Of a stretch of 64,000 nt of DNA, positions 1 through 9,001 are shown piece by piece (within the stretch, counting starts at the first letter, position 1; each line of letters starts with the position of its first letter). Source of the stretch: Streptomyces nodosus (GTDB lineage: Bacteria; Actinomycetota; Actinomycetes; Streptomycetales; Streptomycetaceae); assembly GCF_008704995.1 (NCBI RefSeq), contig NZ_CP023747.1, positions 186,001 through 250,000 on the forward strand, written 5' to 3'. The notes beneath the pieces are model-generated. The model did not search any database. It had not been told where the DNA came from and was given only the letters and a program-made list of their open reading frames with translations. Made by a program: the position numbers and the translations under genes.

Positions 1-328
1 CCAGGTCCCGGCAGCGGACGTCGAGGATCAGGTCGTAGGGGCCGACACAGGAGGCGACGTAGCGCACCTCGGGCATCCGGGACAGCTCCCGGGCCACCAG
101 AACCACCGGGATGTGCTGCACCCGCACGGCGAGGTGAACCTCCATCTCGCCCACGCGTACGGCGTCCGTCATGCCCACGACCTGAATCGCGCCGCGCCGC
201 TTGAGCCGCTGGAAGCGGGAGCGCACCGAGGCCTCGGACAGTCCGATGGAGCGTCCGACCTCGCCGAAGGACTTGCGTCCGTCGACCCGCAGCTGGTCGA
301 TGATCTGCCGGTCCAGGTCGTCGATCAC
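1..328 (-). CDS. Lrp/AsnC-family transcriptional regulator (3' end outside window)
   Basis: The reverse strand encodes the N-terminal 109 residues or so of an Lrp/AsnC regulator. It opens with the typical VIDDLDRQIIDQL segment, then a winged helix (FGEVGRSIGLSEASVRSR) and the start of the RAM effector domain (VARELSRMPEVRYVASCVG). The GTG start is preceded by AGAGAGGTG. It is divergent from the ABC importer that follows, so it probably responds to an amino acid or amine and controls that operon. The C-terminus lies beyond base 1. Confidence 0.88.
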   Translation of the reverse strand, partial: MIDDLDRQIIDQLRVDGRKSFGEVGRSIGLSEASVRSRFQRLKRRGAIQVVGMTDAVRVGEMEVHLAVRVQHIPVVLVARELSRMPEVRYVASCVGPYDLILDVRCRDL

Positions 329-571
329 ACCGGCACCTCTCTTCCTTCTCTCCGCATCTTCACCTCGCGTCTTTTTGCGCCTGTTGCGAGATGAGTGGAA
401 TCCGGCCTCGGTTTCCACTGGATTCGATTTCAACAGCCCTGGTCAGGGGCCCGTCCGCGGCGGAAGCTAAGGACCACGGCACGAACGGACGATCTTCCGG
501 ACGTGCGCAGACCGATCCGGGGAGGCCCAGCACATGCATGCACCGTCATCGTCCGTCGGCCGGTGGCCGCA

Positions 572-1483
572 GTGACCGTCGCTGCCGCGCCACCGCCGAC
601 CGGCACGGTGTCGCCCGCCGCGCGCACCGACCGGATACGGCACCACGCGGTCACCGTGGCCCTGCTGGCCCCCGCAGGACTGACCGTCGTGGCGTTGGTG
701 CTCGTGCCGCTGGTCCTCGTCGTGCGCAACAGCTTCGCACGGCCGGACCCCTACGGCGGCATCCGGGGTGGCTTCACCTTCTCCAACTATCACGAGCTGC
801 TCGACCCCGTCTATCTGAAGGTCTTCGGCTACAGCCTCGGCATGGCGGCGCTCAACACGGCCGTCTGTCTGCTGCTCGGCTACGTGGTCTCGTACTACCT
901 GGCCGGCCGTCCGCCGCAGCGACAGGGCCTGCTCCTGCTCCTGCTCATCGTGCCGTTCTGGACCGACTTCCTGGTGCGGACGTTCGCCTGGATCAACCTG
1001 CTCAGCCCGGGCGGCCCGGTCAACGCGCTCACCGACGCGGTGGGGCTCACCGACGGGCAGGTGCAGTGGATCCCGAGCCAGGGAGCGTCCTTCGTGGGCC
1101 TGGTCTACGCGTTCCTGCCGACCGCGATCTTCCCGATCTACGCGACGCTGCGCGGAGTGGACCCTTCGCTCGGGGAGGCGGCCCGGGACCTGGGCTGCGG
1201 CTGGTGGCGGGTGCACATCCGGGTGCTGCTGCCACTGGTGCGGCCGGGGCTGCTGGCCGCCGCGCTGCTCACCTTCGTCCCGACGCTCGGTGTGTTCGTG
1301 ATCCCGGTGCTGCTCGGCGGTGGCAAGAACCAGCTGGTCGGAAACCTGATCGTCACGCTGTACACCGAGTTCCGCAATCAGCCGATGGGCGCGGCGGCCT
1401 CGGTCGCCCTGCTCGTCCTGATGATCGTGTCGGCGGCAGTGCTGGGCACTGCGGCGAGTCGGCTGAGGAGGAAGGCATCATGA
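572..1483 (+). CDS. ABC transporter permease, PotB-like (polyamine/opine-type importer)
   Basis: Membrane permease of an importer, about 303 residues with six hydrophobic segments. It carries the EAA loop (GEAARDLGCGWWRVHIRVLL) that docks the ATPase. This is the PotB/CysW permease family. The reading frame stays open further upstream, but codon use becomes non-coding, so I chose the in-frame GTG at 572; 563 is an alternative. A GGGGAGG at about 519-525 points to out-of-frame ATGs at 534/538, so the exact start is uncertain. The stop overlaps the next permease start (ATGA). Confidence 0.85.
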   Translation: MTVAAAPPPTGTVSPAARTDRIRHHAVTVALLAPAGLTVVALVLVPLVLVVRNSFARPDPYGGIRGGFTFSNYHELLDPVYLKVFGYSLGMAALNTAVCLLLGYVVSYYLAGRPPQRQGLLLLLLIVPFWTDFLVRTFAWINLLSPGGPVNALTDAVGLTDGQVQWIPSQGASFVGLVYAFLPTAIFPIYATLRGVDPSLGEAARDLGCGWWRVHIRVLLPLVRPGLLAAALLTFVPTLGVFVIPVLLGGGKNQLVGNLIVTLYTEFRNQPMGAAASVALLVLMIVSAAVLGTAASRLRRKAS

Positions 1484-2298
1484 GCGGCCGCACCCGGATA
1501 CCCGGGCGTCTGCCCGACGCGGTCACCGCCTGGCTGGCCCGGGGCGTCATCGTCTTCCTCTACGTCCCGATCGTGGCCGTCGTGGTCCTGTCGTTCAACG
1601 ACTCCGACGTCACCTACAAGTGGGCGGGGTTCAGCACCCGCTGGTACGGGACGCTCGCCCAGGACACCGATCTGCTGTCCGCGCTGCGGGTGAGCGCCGA
1701 GGCCGGGGTGATCTCGGCCACGCTGGCCACCTTCGGCGGGCTCTTCGCCGCGATGGGCATGGCACGGCTGGGTCCGCGCGGCCGGGCCCTGTTCTCCGGC
1801 GGGCTGTTCCTGCCTCTGGTGATCCCGGAGATCGTGCTCGGCGTGGCTCTGCTGTCGGTGTTCGGCATGCTGAAGGCGACCCTGGGCCTGGGGACGCTGG
1901 TCCTGGGCCATCTGGTGGTGACGCTGCCGTACGCGGCGCTGATCGTGCTCGGCGCGCACCGGGCGCTCGACCCCGCGCTGGACGAGGCCGCCGCCGACCT
2001 GGGCTGCGGGGTCTGGCAGCGGTTCAGGCTGGTGACCGTGCCGCTGCTCAAGCAGGCGCTGCTCGCCTCCTGGCTGCTGTGCTTCACCATCTCCTTCGGC
2101 AACATCGTGATGTCCACCTTCACCAGCGGGGTCGGCACCACCACCCTCCCGTTGCGCGTGTACTCGCTCCTCAAGACCGGGCTGACCCCCGAGATCAATG
2201 CTCTGGGCACCCTGCTGGTGCTGTTCACCTTCGTGATCATCCTGGGCGCCGGGCTGCGGCAGATGCGCCGGGTCCTGGTCGGCGACGACTCGGGCTGA
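1480..2298 (+). CDS. ABC transporter permease, PotC-like
   Basis: Second permease of the importer, 272 residues and six predicted membrane spans, with its own EAA loop (DEAAADLGCGVWQRFRLVTV). The PotC family usually forms a heterodimer with the PotB-type partner encoded just upstream. The ATG overlaps the preceding TGA and AGGAGGAAGG lies just upstream, indicating translational coupling. Confidence 0.88.
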   Translation: MSGRTRIPGRLPDAVTAWLARGVIVFLYVPIVAVVVLSFNDSDVTYKWAGFSTRWYGTLAQDTDLLSALRVSAEAGVISATLATFGGLFAAMGMARLGPRGRALFSGGLFLPLVIPEIVLGVALLSVFGMLKATLGLGTLVLGHLVVTLPYAALIVLGAHRALDPALDEAAADLGCGVWQRFRLVTVPLLKQALLASWLLCFTISFGNIVMSTFTSGVGTTTLPLRVYSLLKTGLTPEINALGTLLVLFTFVIILGAGLRQMRRVLVGDDSG

Positions 2299-2392
2299 CC
2301 GTCGGCTCGGCCCCGTCTTTCCCTGCCTGCACCCACTGCGCCGTACGTCCGTCCTGCCCGTATGCCCTGGTACGTCCCCGAAAGGCCATGCC

Positions 2393-3475
2393 ATGTCTCG
2401 TACCACCGTTTCCAGAACGCTTGTGACCACCTCGGTGCTGACCGTCACCGCGCTGGTCGCCACCGCCTGCGGCGGCTCCGGCTCCACCACGGCCGCCTCC
2501 TCCGGCGGCGGCAAGGAACTCCACGTCTACGCCTGGGCGGGAGAGGTCCCCGACTCCGTGGTCAAGGGCTTCGAGAAGGAGACCGGCATCAAGGTCACCG
2601 TCGACACTTTCGACAGCAACGAGACCATGACCGCCAAGCTCAACTCCGGATCGTCCGGCTACGACCTGGTGGAACCCAGCCAGTACACCGTGCAGCAGCT
2701 CATAGGTCAGCAGCTCATCGAACCGCTGGACCACACGAAGATCGAGGGCCTGGACAACCTGGCGGCGAAGTTCCGTGACCCGTCGTACGACAAGGGCAAC
2801 AAGTACAGCGTGCCGTGGATCTGGGGCACCACCGGGTTCGCCTACAACGACACCTGCATGAAGTCGGCGACCAGCTGGAAGACCCTGTTCGACGGCAAGT
2901 ACAAGGGCAAGCTGTACATGCTCGACAACATGCTGGCCGCCTACATCGCCGGCCTCCAGGTGACCGGGCACCGCGCCACCAGCACCGACAAGGACGAGAT
3001 CGCCGAGGCGACCGCCGCCCTGCAGAAGCAGAAGAAGATCCTCGCCGGATACAACTCCACCAACTACCCGCAGCTGCTGTCGACCGGCCAGGCGTGCGCG
3101 GCGGAGGCGTGGAGCGGTACGGCGATGGCAAAGGTCGTGCAGTCGAACAAGCACGTCCACTATGTCATCCCCGAAGAGGGCGGCTCGATCTGGACCGACG
3201 GGCTGGCCATCCCCAAGGGCGCCAAGAATCTGACGTCGGCGTATAAGTTCATCAGCTACCTGCTGCGGCCCGAGGTGGCGGCGACGGCCACCGACGACGG
3301 CTCCTCCGCCAGCACCAACCAGGCAGCGCGCACGCACATCAAGGACAAGGACGCGCTGAACAACCCGGCGATCTACGCCCCCGACTCGGCCATCGAGAAC
3401 GCCGACTTCCTGCTCGACCCGGGCACCGCGATGCAGTACTTCCAGCAGGGCTGGACCAAGGTGAAGGCGTCCTGA
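2393..3475 (+). CDS. Extracellular solute-binding lipoprotein, PotD/PotF family
   Basis: Substrate receptor of the importer, 360 residues. Its signal peptide ends in a lipobox-like VATAC with Cys near residue 26, so it is probably a lipid-anchored exported protein. The mature part starts with LHVYAWAGEVPDSVVKGFEK and continues with GYDLVEPSQYTVQQLI, the periplasmic spermidine/putrescine-binding fold (SBP family 8). The substrate cannot be read from sequence. The neighbouring amidase and beta-keto acid enzyme suggest a nitrogenous compound rather than plain spermidine. The ATPase gene starts 2 bp after its stop. Confidence 0.88.
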   Translation: MSRTTVSRTLVTTSVLTVTALVATACGGSGSTTAASSGGGKELHVYAWAGEVPDSVVKGFEKETGIKVTVDTFDSNETMTAKLNSGSSGYDLVEPSQYTVQQLIGQQLIEPLDHTKIEGLDNLAAKFRDPSYDKGNKYSVPWIWGTTGFAYNDTCMKSATSWKTLFDGKYKGKLYMLDNMLAAYIAGLQVTGHRATSTDKDEIAEATAALQKQKKILAGYNSTNYPQLLSTGQACAAEAWSGTAMAKVVQSNKHVHYVIPEEGGSIWTDGLAIPKGAKNLTSAYKFISYLLRPEVAATATDDGSSASTNQAARTHIKDKDALNNPAIYAPDSAIENADFLLDPGTAMQYFQQGWTKVKAS

Positions 3476-3476
3476 C

Positions 3477-4553
3477 ATGAGCACCGACCCAGCAGTCCCC
3501 GCCGTCCGGCTCAGCGGTGTCGGGAAGGTCTTCGGCGCCCAGCACGCGGTGCGTGACGTCACCCTCGACATCCGGCAGAACGAGTTCTTCTCGATCCTCG
3601 GCCCCTCGGGCTGCGGCAAGACCACCCTCATGCGGATGATCACCGGCTTCGAGGAGCCGTCCGAGGGCACGATCGAGCTCGGCGGTGTACCGACGGCCGG
3701 AGTGGCGGCCCACAAACGGGACCTCAACATGCTCTTCCAGAGCTACGCCCTCTTCCCGCACCTGAGTGTCGCCGACAACGTCGCCTTCGAGCTGAAGGTC
3801 CGCAAGCTGCGCCCGAAGGCGGAGATCAAGGGCGCGGTCGCAGAGGCGCTTGCCCTGGTCCGGCTGGAGGAGTACGGAGACCGTGCCGTCTCCCAGCTCT
3901 CGGGCGGCCAGCGGCAGCGCGTGGCGATCGCCCGCGCGTTGATCGCCCGGCCCTCGCTGCTGCTGCTCGACGAGCCGCTGGGCGCGCTGGACAAAAAGCT
4001 GCGCGCCGAGATGCAACTGGAGCTGAAGAAGATCCAGCGCGAGGTCGGGGTGACCTTTGTGACGGTTACCCACGACCAGGAGGAGGCGCTGACCATGTCG
4101 GACCGGATCGCCGTGATGAACGGTGGGCGGGTGGTACAGGTCGACACTCCCGAGGGTGTCTACGAGCGGCCGGGCAGCCGGTTCGTCGCCTCCTTCATCG
4201 GCACCTCGAACTTCCTCACCGGCACGTCCGACGGCCGTGTCATCGATGTCGGGGGGCTTGGCGTCCTGCCGGTCCCCGGCACGGACATCAGCGGGCAGGC
4301 CCATCTGTCGGTGCGTCCGGAGAACGTCGGGCTGTGTGCCGACGAGAACCTGCTGCCCACCGGTCATGCCGTCCTCCGGGGCACCCTCCGGCAGTCCGTG
4401 TACCTCGGCAACGCCGTGCGCCACCATCTCACGCTGGCCGACGGCACCGTTTTCGTCGCCGAGACCTCCGCCTCCGCCTCGGGAGGTCTGCATGCCGACG
4501 GCCCGGTGTGGGCCCACTGGCGGCCCGAGGCCTCCCGGGTGCTCGCCGAATAA
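3477..4553 (+). CDS. ABC transporter ATP-binding protein, PotA-like
   Basis: Energising subunit of the importer, 358 residues. Visible are Walker A GPSGCGKTT (residues 42-50), the signature LSGGQRQRVAIARAL (about 140), Walker B LLLLDEPLGALD (about 160) and the switch His in VTHDQEEAL. A C-terminal TOBE-type region (about 280-355) is typical of the polyamine/iron/opine class. It completes a four-gene transporter transcribed in one direction. Confidence 0.92.
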   Translation: MSTDPAVPAVRLSGVGKVFGAQHAVRDVTLDIRQNEFFSILGPSGCGKTTLMRMITGFEEPSEGTIELGGVPTAGVAAHKRDLNMLFQSYALFPHLSVADNVAFELKVRKLRPKAEIKGAVAEALALVRLEEYGDRAVSQLSGGQRQRVAIARALIARPSLLLLDEPLGALDKKLRAEMQLELKKIQREVGVTFVTVTHDQEEALTMSDRIAVMNGGRVVQVDTPEGVYERPGSRFVASFIGTSNFLTGTSDGRVIDVGGLGVLPVPGTDISGQAHLSVRPENVGLCADENLLPTGHAVLRGTLRQSVYLGNAVRHHLTLADGTVFVAETSASASGGLHADGPVWAHWRPEASRVLAE

Positions 4554-4626
4554 CCGTTCCCGGGCGGGTGCCCCTGACGCACCGCTGTCCCGTACCGACC
4601 CACCACCTCAGCAAGGAGATACGGCC

Positions 4627-5418
4627 GTGAAGGTCGCCGCTGCCCAGTACGCCCCCACCGCCGACGTCGGCGCCAACCTCGAGGTCATCGAGTCGATGAC
4701 CGCTGAGGCGGCGGACGCCGGCGCCAAACTCGTCGTCTTCCCCGAGGAGGCGATGGTCCCCGCCGAGGCCGCGGGCAAGCCGCTGCACTCGGCGGCCGAG
4801 GCCCACTGGCCCGGCTTCCTCGCCGGGCTCTCCCGGATCGCCACCGAGCACGGTGCCGCGGTCGTCGCCGGCGGCTACGAGCCGAGCGGCGGCTCGCTTC
4901 CCTACAACACCATCGCGGCCGTCTCCGCGGACGGTGAACTTCTCGGCCGCTACCGCAAGATGCACCTGTACGACGCCTTCGACTACCGTGAGTCACGTGA
5001 AGTGCAGCGCGGTGACGAGGGCCCGGTCGTGGTCCGGATCGGCGAATTCAACGTCGGTCTGGTCAACTGCTACGACCTGCGCTTCCCCGAGTTCACACGG
5101 ACGCTGGTCGAGATGGGTGCCGATCTACTGTCGGTGTCGGCGGCCTGGGTGCGCGGCCCGCTCAAGGAAGACCACTGGACGACTCTGCTGCGCACCCGTG
5201 CGATCGAGAACACCTGCTGGGTGGTGGCGTCGTCGCTGACGACGCCCGACTGCATCGGGATGAGCATGGCCGTCGACCCGCTGGGCGTGGTGCGTGCCGC
5301 GCTCGGCGAGGAGGAGCGGTCGCTGCTCGTCGTCGAGGCGGACAAGCAGCGTATCGACCGCGCCCGCACGGTGTTGCCCGTGCTCCGCAACCGTCGCATC
5401 ATCATCGGCCCGAGGTGA
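4627..5418 (+). CDS. Carbon-nitrogen hydrolase (nitrilase superfamily amidase)
   Basis: Predicted cytoplasmic amidase of 263 residues. All three catalytic positions are visible: Glu in VVFPEEAM, Lys in YRKMHLYDAF and Cys in VNCYDLRFPE. This is the omega-amidase/carbamoylase branch, which hydrolyses amide or carbamoyl C-N bonds. The GTG at 4627 has AAGGAGAT upstream; the frame is open earlier only as an overlap with the ATPase gene. It probably acts on the imported substrate. The next start overlaps its stop. Confidence 0.88.
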   Translation: MKVAAAQYAPTADVGANLEVIESMTAEAADAGAKLVVFPEEAMVPAEAAGKPLHSAAEAHWPGFLAGLSRIATEHGAAVVAGGYEPSGGSLPYNTIAAVSADGELLGRYRKMHLYDAFDYRESREVQRGDEGPVVVRIGEFNVGLVNCYDLRFPEFTRTLVEMGADLLSVSAAWVRGPLKEDHWTTLLRTRAIENTCWVVASSLTTPDCIGMSMAVDPLGVVRAALGEEERSLLVVEADKQRIDRARTVLPVLRNRRIIIGPR

Positions 5419-6113
5419 CCATCATGCCGCTGGACATCCGTGAACTGACCGAAGTGCCGCCCCTGGACGATGCGCTGGCGGCACGTCTGGCCAGGGTGGA
5501 TTTCCCCACCCTCGGGCACTACCTGGAGGAGGGGTTCTGCGATCCGGCGCTGCGGCGCTTGGCTGGCGGCCGGCTCGTCGGCCGGGCGGTCACCGTGCGG
5601 ATCACCGCCACCGACTCGACGCTGCTGCACCATGCGGCGGGGCTCGTCGGTCCGGGTGACGTGGTGGTCGTCGACTGCGGCGGCGACCGCAGGCACGCGC
5701 CGCTCGGTGAGGTCGTGGTGCACGCGCTGGCCGCCCGGGGGGCGGCCGGTGCCGTCGTGGACGGCGTGTGCACCGACATCGGCGCCCTGCGGGACGTGGG
5801 ACTCCCCGTGTTCGCGTACGGCACCTCGCTGCTGACCACCAAGCTGCACGGCATCGCCGACGGCTCCCTCAACGCGCCCGTGCACTGCGGGGGCGTTCCG
5901 GTGCGGGCGGGTGACCTCGTCCTCGGCGACGAGAACGGTCTGCTGATCGCGCCCGCCGCGCACCTCGCCGCCGTCGTCGAGGAGGCACTGGCCGACGACG
6001 CCGAGGAACCCGACCTCATCGCCGAACTGCACGGGGGGCACCCCCTGGGCACCCTCACCGGGGCGACCCGCACGATAGCCGGGCTCCGCGGCCCCACCCC
6101 CACCACCGCGTGA
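5415..6113 (+). CDS. RraA-like / 4-hydroxy-4-methyl-2-oxoglutarate aldolase family protein
   Basis: 232 residues of the RraA/HMG-aldolase fold. Key segments are GPGDVVVVDCGGDRRHAPLGE, with the Gly-rich turn, and AAGAVVDGVCTDIGALR, whose D..R pair matches the metal/oxaloacetate-binding region of the family. Members cleave oxo-dicarboxylic acids or have unknown catabolic roles; the RNase E inhibitor role applies only to true RraA. The GTG at 5415 overlaps the amidase stop; ATG 5424 is an alternative. Confidence 0.82.
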   Translation: MTIMPLDIRELTEVPPLDDALAARLARVDFPTLGHYLEEGFCDPALRRLAGGRLVGRAVTVRITATDSTLLHHAAGLVGPGDVVVVDCGGDRRHAPLGEVVVHALAARGAAGAVVDGVCTDIGALRDVGLPVFAYGTSLLTTKLHGIADGSLNAPVHCGGVPVRAGDLVLGDENGLLIAPAAHLAAVVEEALADDAEEPDLIAELHGGHPLGTLTGATRTIAGLRGPTPTTA

Positions 6114-6163
6114 CCCGAGCCGTCCCGGCCACGCACGCACCCGACCCGCAAGGAAGCACATCC

Positions 6164-6898
6164 ATGTTCCTCAAGGCAGCCGTCAACGGTGGCCGAACCC
6201 GCGCCGAGCACCCGGCAGTACCGGTCACGGCGCGGCAGATCGCCGCCGACACCAGGGCCGTTCTCACGGCCGGCGCCGATGTCGTCCATCTGCACGTCCG
6301 CACACCTGACGGGGGGCAGACCATCGCACCCGACGCTCTCGCGGAGGTGCTGCGCGCCGTGCGCTCGACGGCGCCGGGCGCGATCGTCGGGACGACCACG
6401 GGACTGTGGACCTGCTCGAACCCCGAGGAACGTTACGGCCTGGTCGAGTCCTGGGAATTCCTGCCGGACTTCGCGTCGGTCGCGTTCAGCGAGATCGGCG
6501 CGGCGGAGACGGCGGAGCTGGTTCTGGCCCGGGGCATGACGCTGGAGAGCGCGGTGTGGAGCGTCGATGACGTGCCCGCGCTGCTGGCCTCGCCCACCCT
6601 CGCGGACAACGTGCGGATCCTCATCGAGCCGATGGACGAGGACCCCGGCACGGCCGTGGACCACGCACGGGAGATGGCGGCGATGATCCGGGCCGCGGGT
6701 GTGGTGTGCCCGTTGCTGTACCACGGTGAGGCGGACTCCACCTGGCCGGTGCTGCGAGCCGCGCTCGCCGACGGCCACCAGGCCCGGATCGGCTTCGAGG
6801 ACGGCACTCTGCTCCCGGACGGCACGACCGCCCGGGACAACGCCGAACTCGTCGCGGCAGCACGGGCGTTGGCCGACCGTACGCCGCCCGTCGCTTGA
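6164..6898 (+). CDS. BKACE-family (3-keto-5-aminohexanoate cleavage) protein
   Basis: About 244 residues of the beta-keto acid cleavage enzyme family (DUF849). The TIM-barrel motifs ADVVHLHVRTPDG (metal-binding HxH) and VGTTTGLWTC are visible. Family members transfer an acetyl group from acetyl-CoA to a beta-keto acid. Family length is usually 270-310, so this is a short member. ATG 6164 has AAGGAAG upstream. It is the last gene of the importer operon and fits the final carbon-chain cleavage of the imported compound. Confidence 0.82.
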   Translation: MFLKAAVNGGRTRAEHPAVPVTARQIAADTRAVLTAGADVVHLHVRTPDGGQTIAPDALAEVLRAVRSTAPGAIVGTTTGLWTCSNPEERYGLVESWEFLPDFASVAFSEIGAAETAELVLARGMTLESAVWSVDDVPALLASPTLADNVRILIEPMDEDPGTAVDHAREMAAMIRAAGVVCPLLYHGEADSTWPVLRAALADGHQARIGFEDGTLLPDGTTARDNAELVAAARALADRTPPVA

Positions 6899-6923
6899 TC
6901 TCCGGTCAAACGCATTCATCGAC

Positions 6924-6953
6924 GGGCCGGCCGCGCTGCGCCGCGTCCGGCCC
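6924..6953 (+). terminator. Hairpin terminator after the importer/catabolic operon
   Basis: GGGCCGG (6924-6930) and CCGGCCC (6947-6953) form a stem 25 bases after the last stop codon, with a further GC-rich pairing inside the loop. There is no U tract, as is common in Streptomyces. Confidence 0.6.
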
Positions 6954-8067
6954 TGATGGCACCGTCTCCTGGTCTTCCCAGGTCATCCCGGCATTGCTGC
7001 TGGGCGGGTGCCGACCGTTCGAAGCCGCGCAGGTCACGCACCGTTGCGCGTCCAAAGCTGCTGCGGCACGGAAGCTGAGCCAGAACCCGCTGTCTTACCT
7101 GACCAGCGGGTCGGCGATCGGCAGCACCCTCTCAAGGGCGGCCACCCGTGCGTCGCGGACCTCCTGCCCCGTGCTGTCGGCGACGCAGCCCACGGTCTCG
7201 GGGCGCAGGTCGAGGCCGAGATCGGCGTACCCCACCTCGAGCTCGGGGCGCACCCGCGACGGCCGCCTTCAGCTCACGCGATGCACTGCTGCCCGGCCTG
7301 GCAGAAGCCGCAGCGTCTTGTGCACCGGTCACCGCCGATGAGAAAGGTTGCCTGGCCCGCCGAGCTGTCCCTCCGCACCCCACGGGGACACGGAATCGTC
7401 GCCGTCGGCACCGGGGACCCCGCCCACGCCGTCGCGGAAGCCGTGACCCGGCCGCGGCAGTGGACTCCTGGCACGCACGACCCCGGTCGTCGCCGCCACC
7501 GACGCTCCACTGCGCCCCGTACCCGACGAGGAAATCGACGAACTGCCCGACCTCGGACCGGCGTTCACATCGTCGCGATGTGTCGCCACCTCGTGGCCCG
7601 GGCGGAACACAAAGGCCCGGAAACGCCTTTGTACCCCTCAGATACGCCTTCGCTTCCCCTGCACGATCCACGCTCCCGGTCCGGCGCCCGCGCCGACCTC
7701 GTGGACGGGTGCACCGACGCGGTCGGCGACGCCGTCTGGGGAAACCGCCTGCGGCCCTGGCACACACAGGCTCTCCGGTGCACGGGTCCAGCAGAAGCAC
7801 CTGACCGCGGAACACCCGGGCCACCTCCGGCCTCGCTCGACGCTGCGGGCGGCGCTCATCGGGAAGACTCGACGGAGCAGTACAGACGGACGATGGACGG
7901 AGATCGCCGTCTACCGGATGTGAGGGTCCTCGTCACCGACCCCGAGGGGTGGGCCGGCACCGGCTCGCTCCTCGCGGTACCGCCACGGCCCTCAGCGCAT
8001 TGTCACAACTCCGCACGCCTCCACGCGGTCGACTGATTTCCGATCGATACCCAGCAACAATCCGCAC
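6954..8067. other. No intact gene; decayed coding relics
   Basis: No reading frame here keeps coding-type third positions for long. Short stretches do: bases 7339-7480 read RKVAWPAELSLRTPRGHG followed by AVGTGDPAHAVAEAV, and after a frame change 7470-7560 read VVAATDAPLRPVPDEEIDEL. These look like one small gene broken by a frameshift. I cannot assign a family. Confidence 0.4.
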
Positions 8068-8565
8068 ATGCACAGCATCTTCATCGCCATGCTCCGGGTC
8101 GGCATCGCCGCGGCCATGCTGCTCGGACTCTTCGGCCAGATCGTGGTCATCCCGACGACGGCTACCGACGAGGTCGACCGCTTCCCGCCCTACGAACCCT
8201 TCGCGGCGCCCTATGTGACGGTCGCGATAGCCCTCGTCCTCTGTGTCCAGGTCGCGCTCGGCGCGGTGTGGATGCTGCTCACCATGGTCGAACGGGACGC
8301 GATCTTCACCTGGCGCGCCTTCCGCCTGGTCGACACCGTCATCGGCGCGGCGCTGGTGGCGACCCTGCTGATGGCCGGGGTGAGCGCGCATGTCGCGCTG
8401 GCCGACATCCCCTCCCCCGGCGATGGCATGGACGTGATCAGCGCGCTGGGCGCCGCGACGGTGGCGACGGCGGTGGGGGCCGCATTCATGATGCTGGTGG
8501 TCGTGATGCGTGGCCTGCTGCTCAAGGCGACCAACCTCCAGTCCGAGTCGGCGAAGGTCGCGTGA
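8068..8565 (+). CDS. DUF2975-type membrane protein
   Basis: 165 residues with four hydrophobic segments (about 8-28, 47-72, 90-112 and 126-150) and the family-like TWRAFRLVDTV motif after the second span. In Streptomyces this family is normally followed by an overlapping small XRE regulator. Here that partner is present only as a stump starting at 8565. Function unknown. Confidence 0.75.
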   Translation: MHSIFIAMLRVGIAAAMLLGLFGQIVVIPTTATDEVDRFPPYEPFAAPYVTVAIALVLCVQVALGAVWMLLTMVERDAIFTWRAFRLVDTVIGAALVATLLMAGVSAHVALADIPSPGDGMDVISALGAATVATAVGAAFMMLVVVMRGLLLKATNLQSESAKVA

Positions 8566-8633
8566 TGGCGGTCGTCGTCGACCTGGACGCCGCGCGCGCC
8601 CGGCGCGGCCGTGGGTGTCCATATCGGTGCTGA
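8565..8633 (+). pseudogene. Stump of an XRE regulator gene (DUF2975 partner)
   Basis: The ATG overlaps the stop of the DUF2975 gene. The product starts MAVVVDLDAARARRG, the expected N-terminus of the small Cro/C1-type partner, then loses similarity at about 8610 and stops at 8633. From here the sequence becomes an AraC-type gene, so a deletion has joined two unrelated genes. Confidence 0.6.
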
Positions 8634-9001
8634 CCGCCCCGACACTACTGCGGGAACGCTTCGCCGAGGACCTCAGCATCGGTGAACTGGCGCAGGTTGC
8701 CGGATGCAGCCGCTATGTCCTGTACCGCTGTTTCCGCACCGCCTACGGCTTCGCACCGAGCGAGTACCAACGCGACTTGAGACTGCGTCGTGCCAGGGCT
8801 CTGCTGGCCGGCGGCACAGCACCGTCGTCGACGGCGGCCGAGACCGGCTTTGCCGACCAGGCCCACCTCACAAGCTACTTCACACATACATACGGCATGA
8901 CACCCAGCGCCTACCGCACGGCGGCACACGGCGGACAAGCCCATGTCAGGCCTATTAGTGTGATCACCGGCGATCCACGTCCGACATCAGGAGCAACATG
9001 A
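8615..9001 (+). pseudogene. AraC-family regulator, C-terminal DNA-binding domain only
   Basis: The frame encodes the two helix-turn-helix motifs of an AraC regulator (ERFAEDLSIGELAQVAGCSR, YRCFRTAYGFAPSEY, GFADQAHLTSYFTHTYGMTP). The N-terminal ligand-binding half is missing. GTG 8615 could give a DNA-binding-only protein, but loss by deletion is more likely. Its TGA overlaps the ATG of the next gene. Confidence 0.75.

Noticed and set aside
7008..8036. 342-codon forward frame
   Set aside because: Third-position bias is poor and the sequence is low-complexity Arg/Pro; no family. Treated as non-coding relic DNA.
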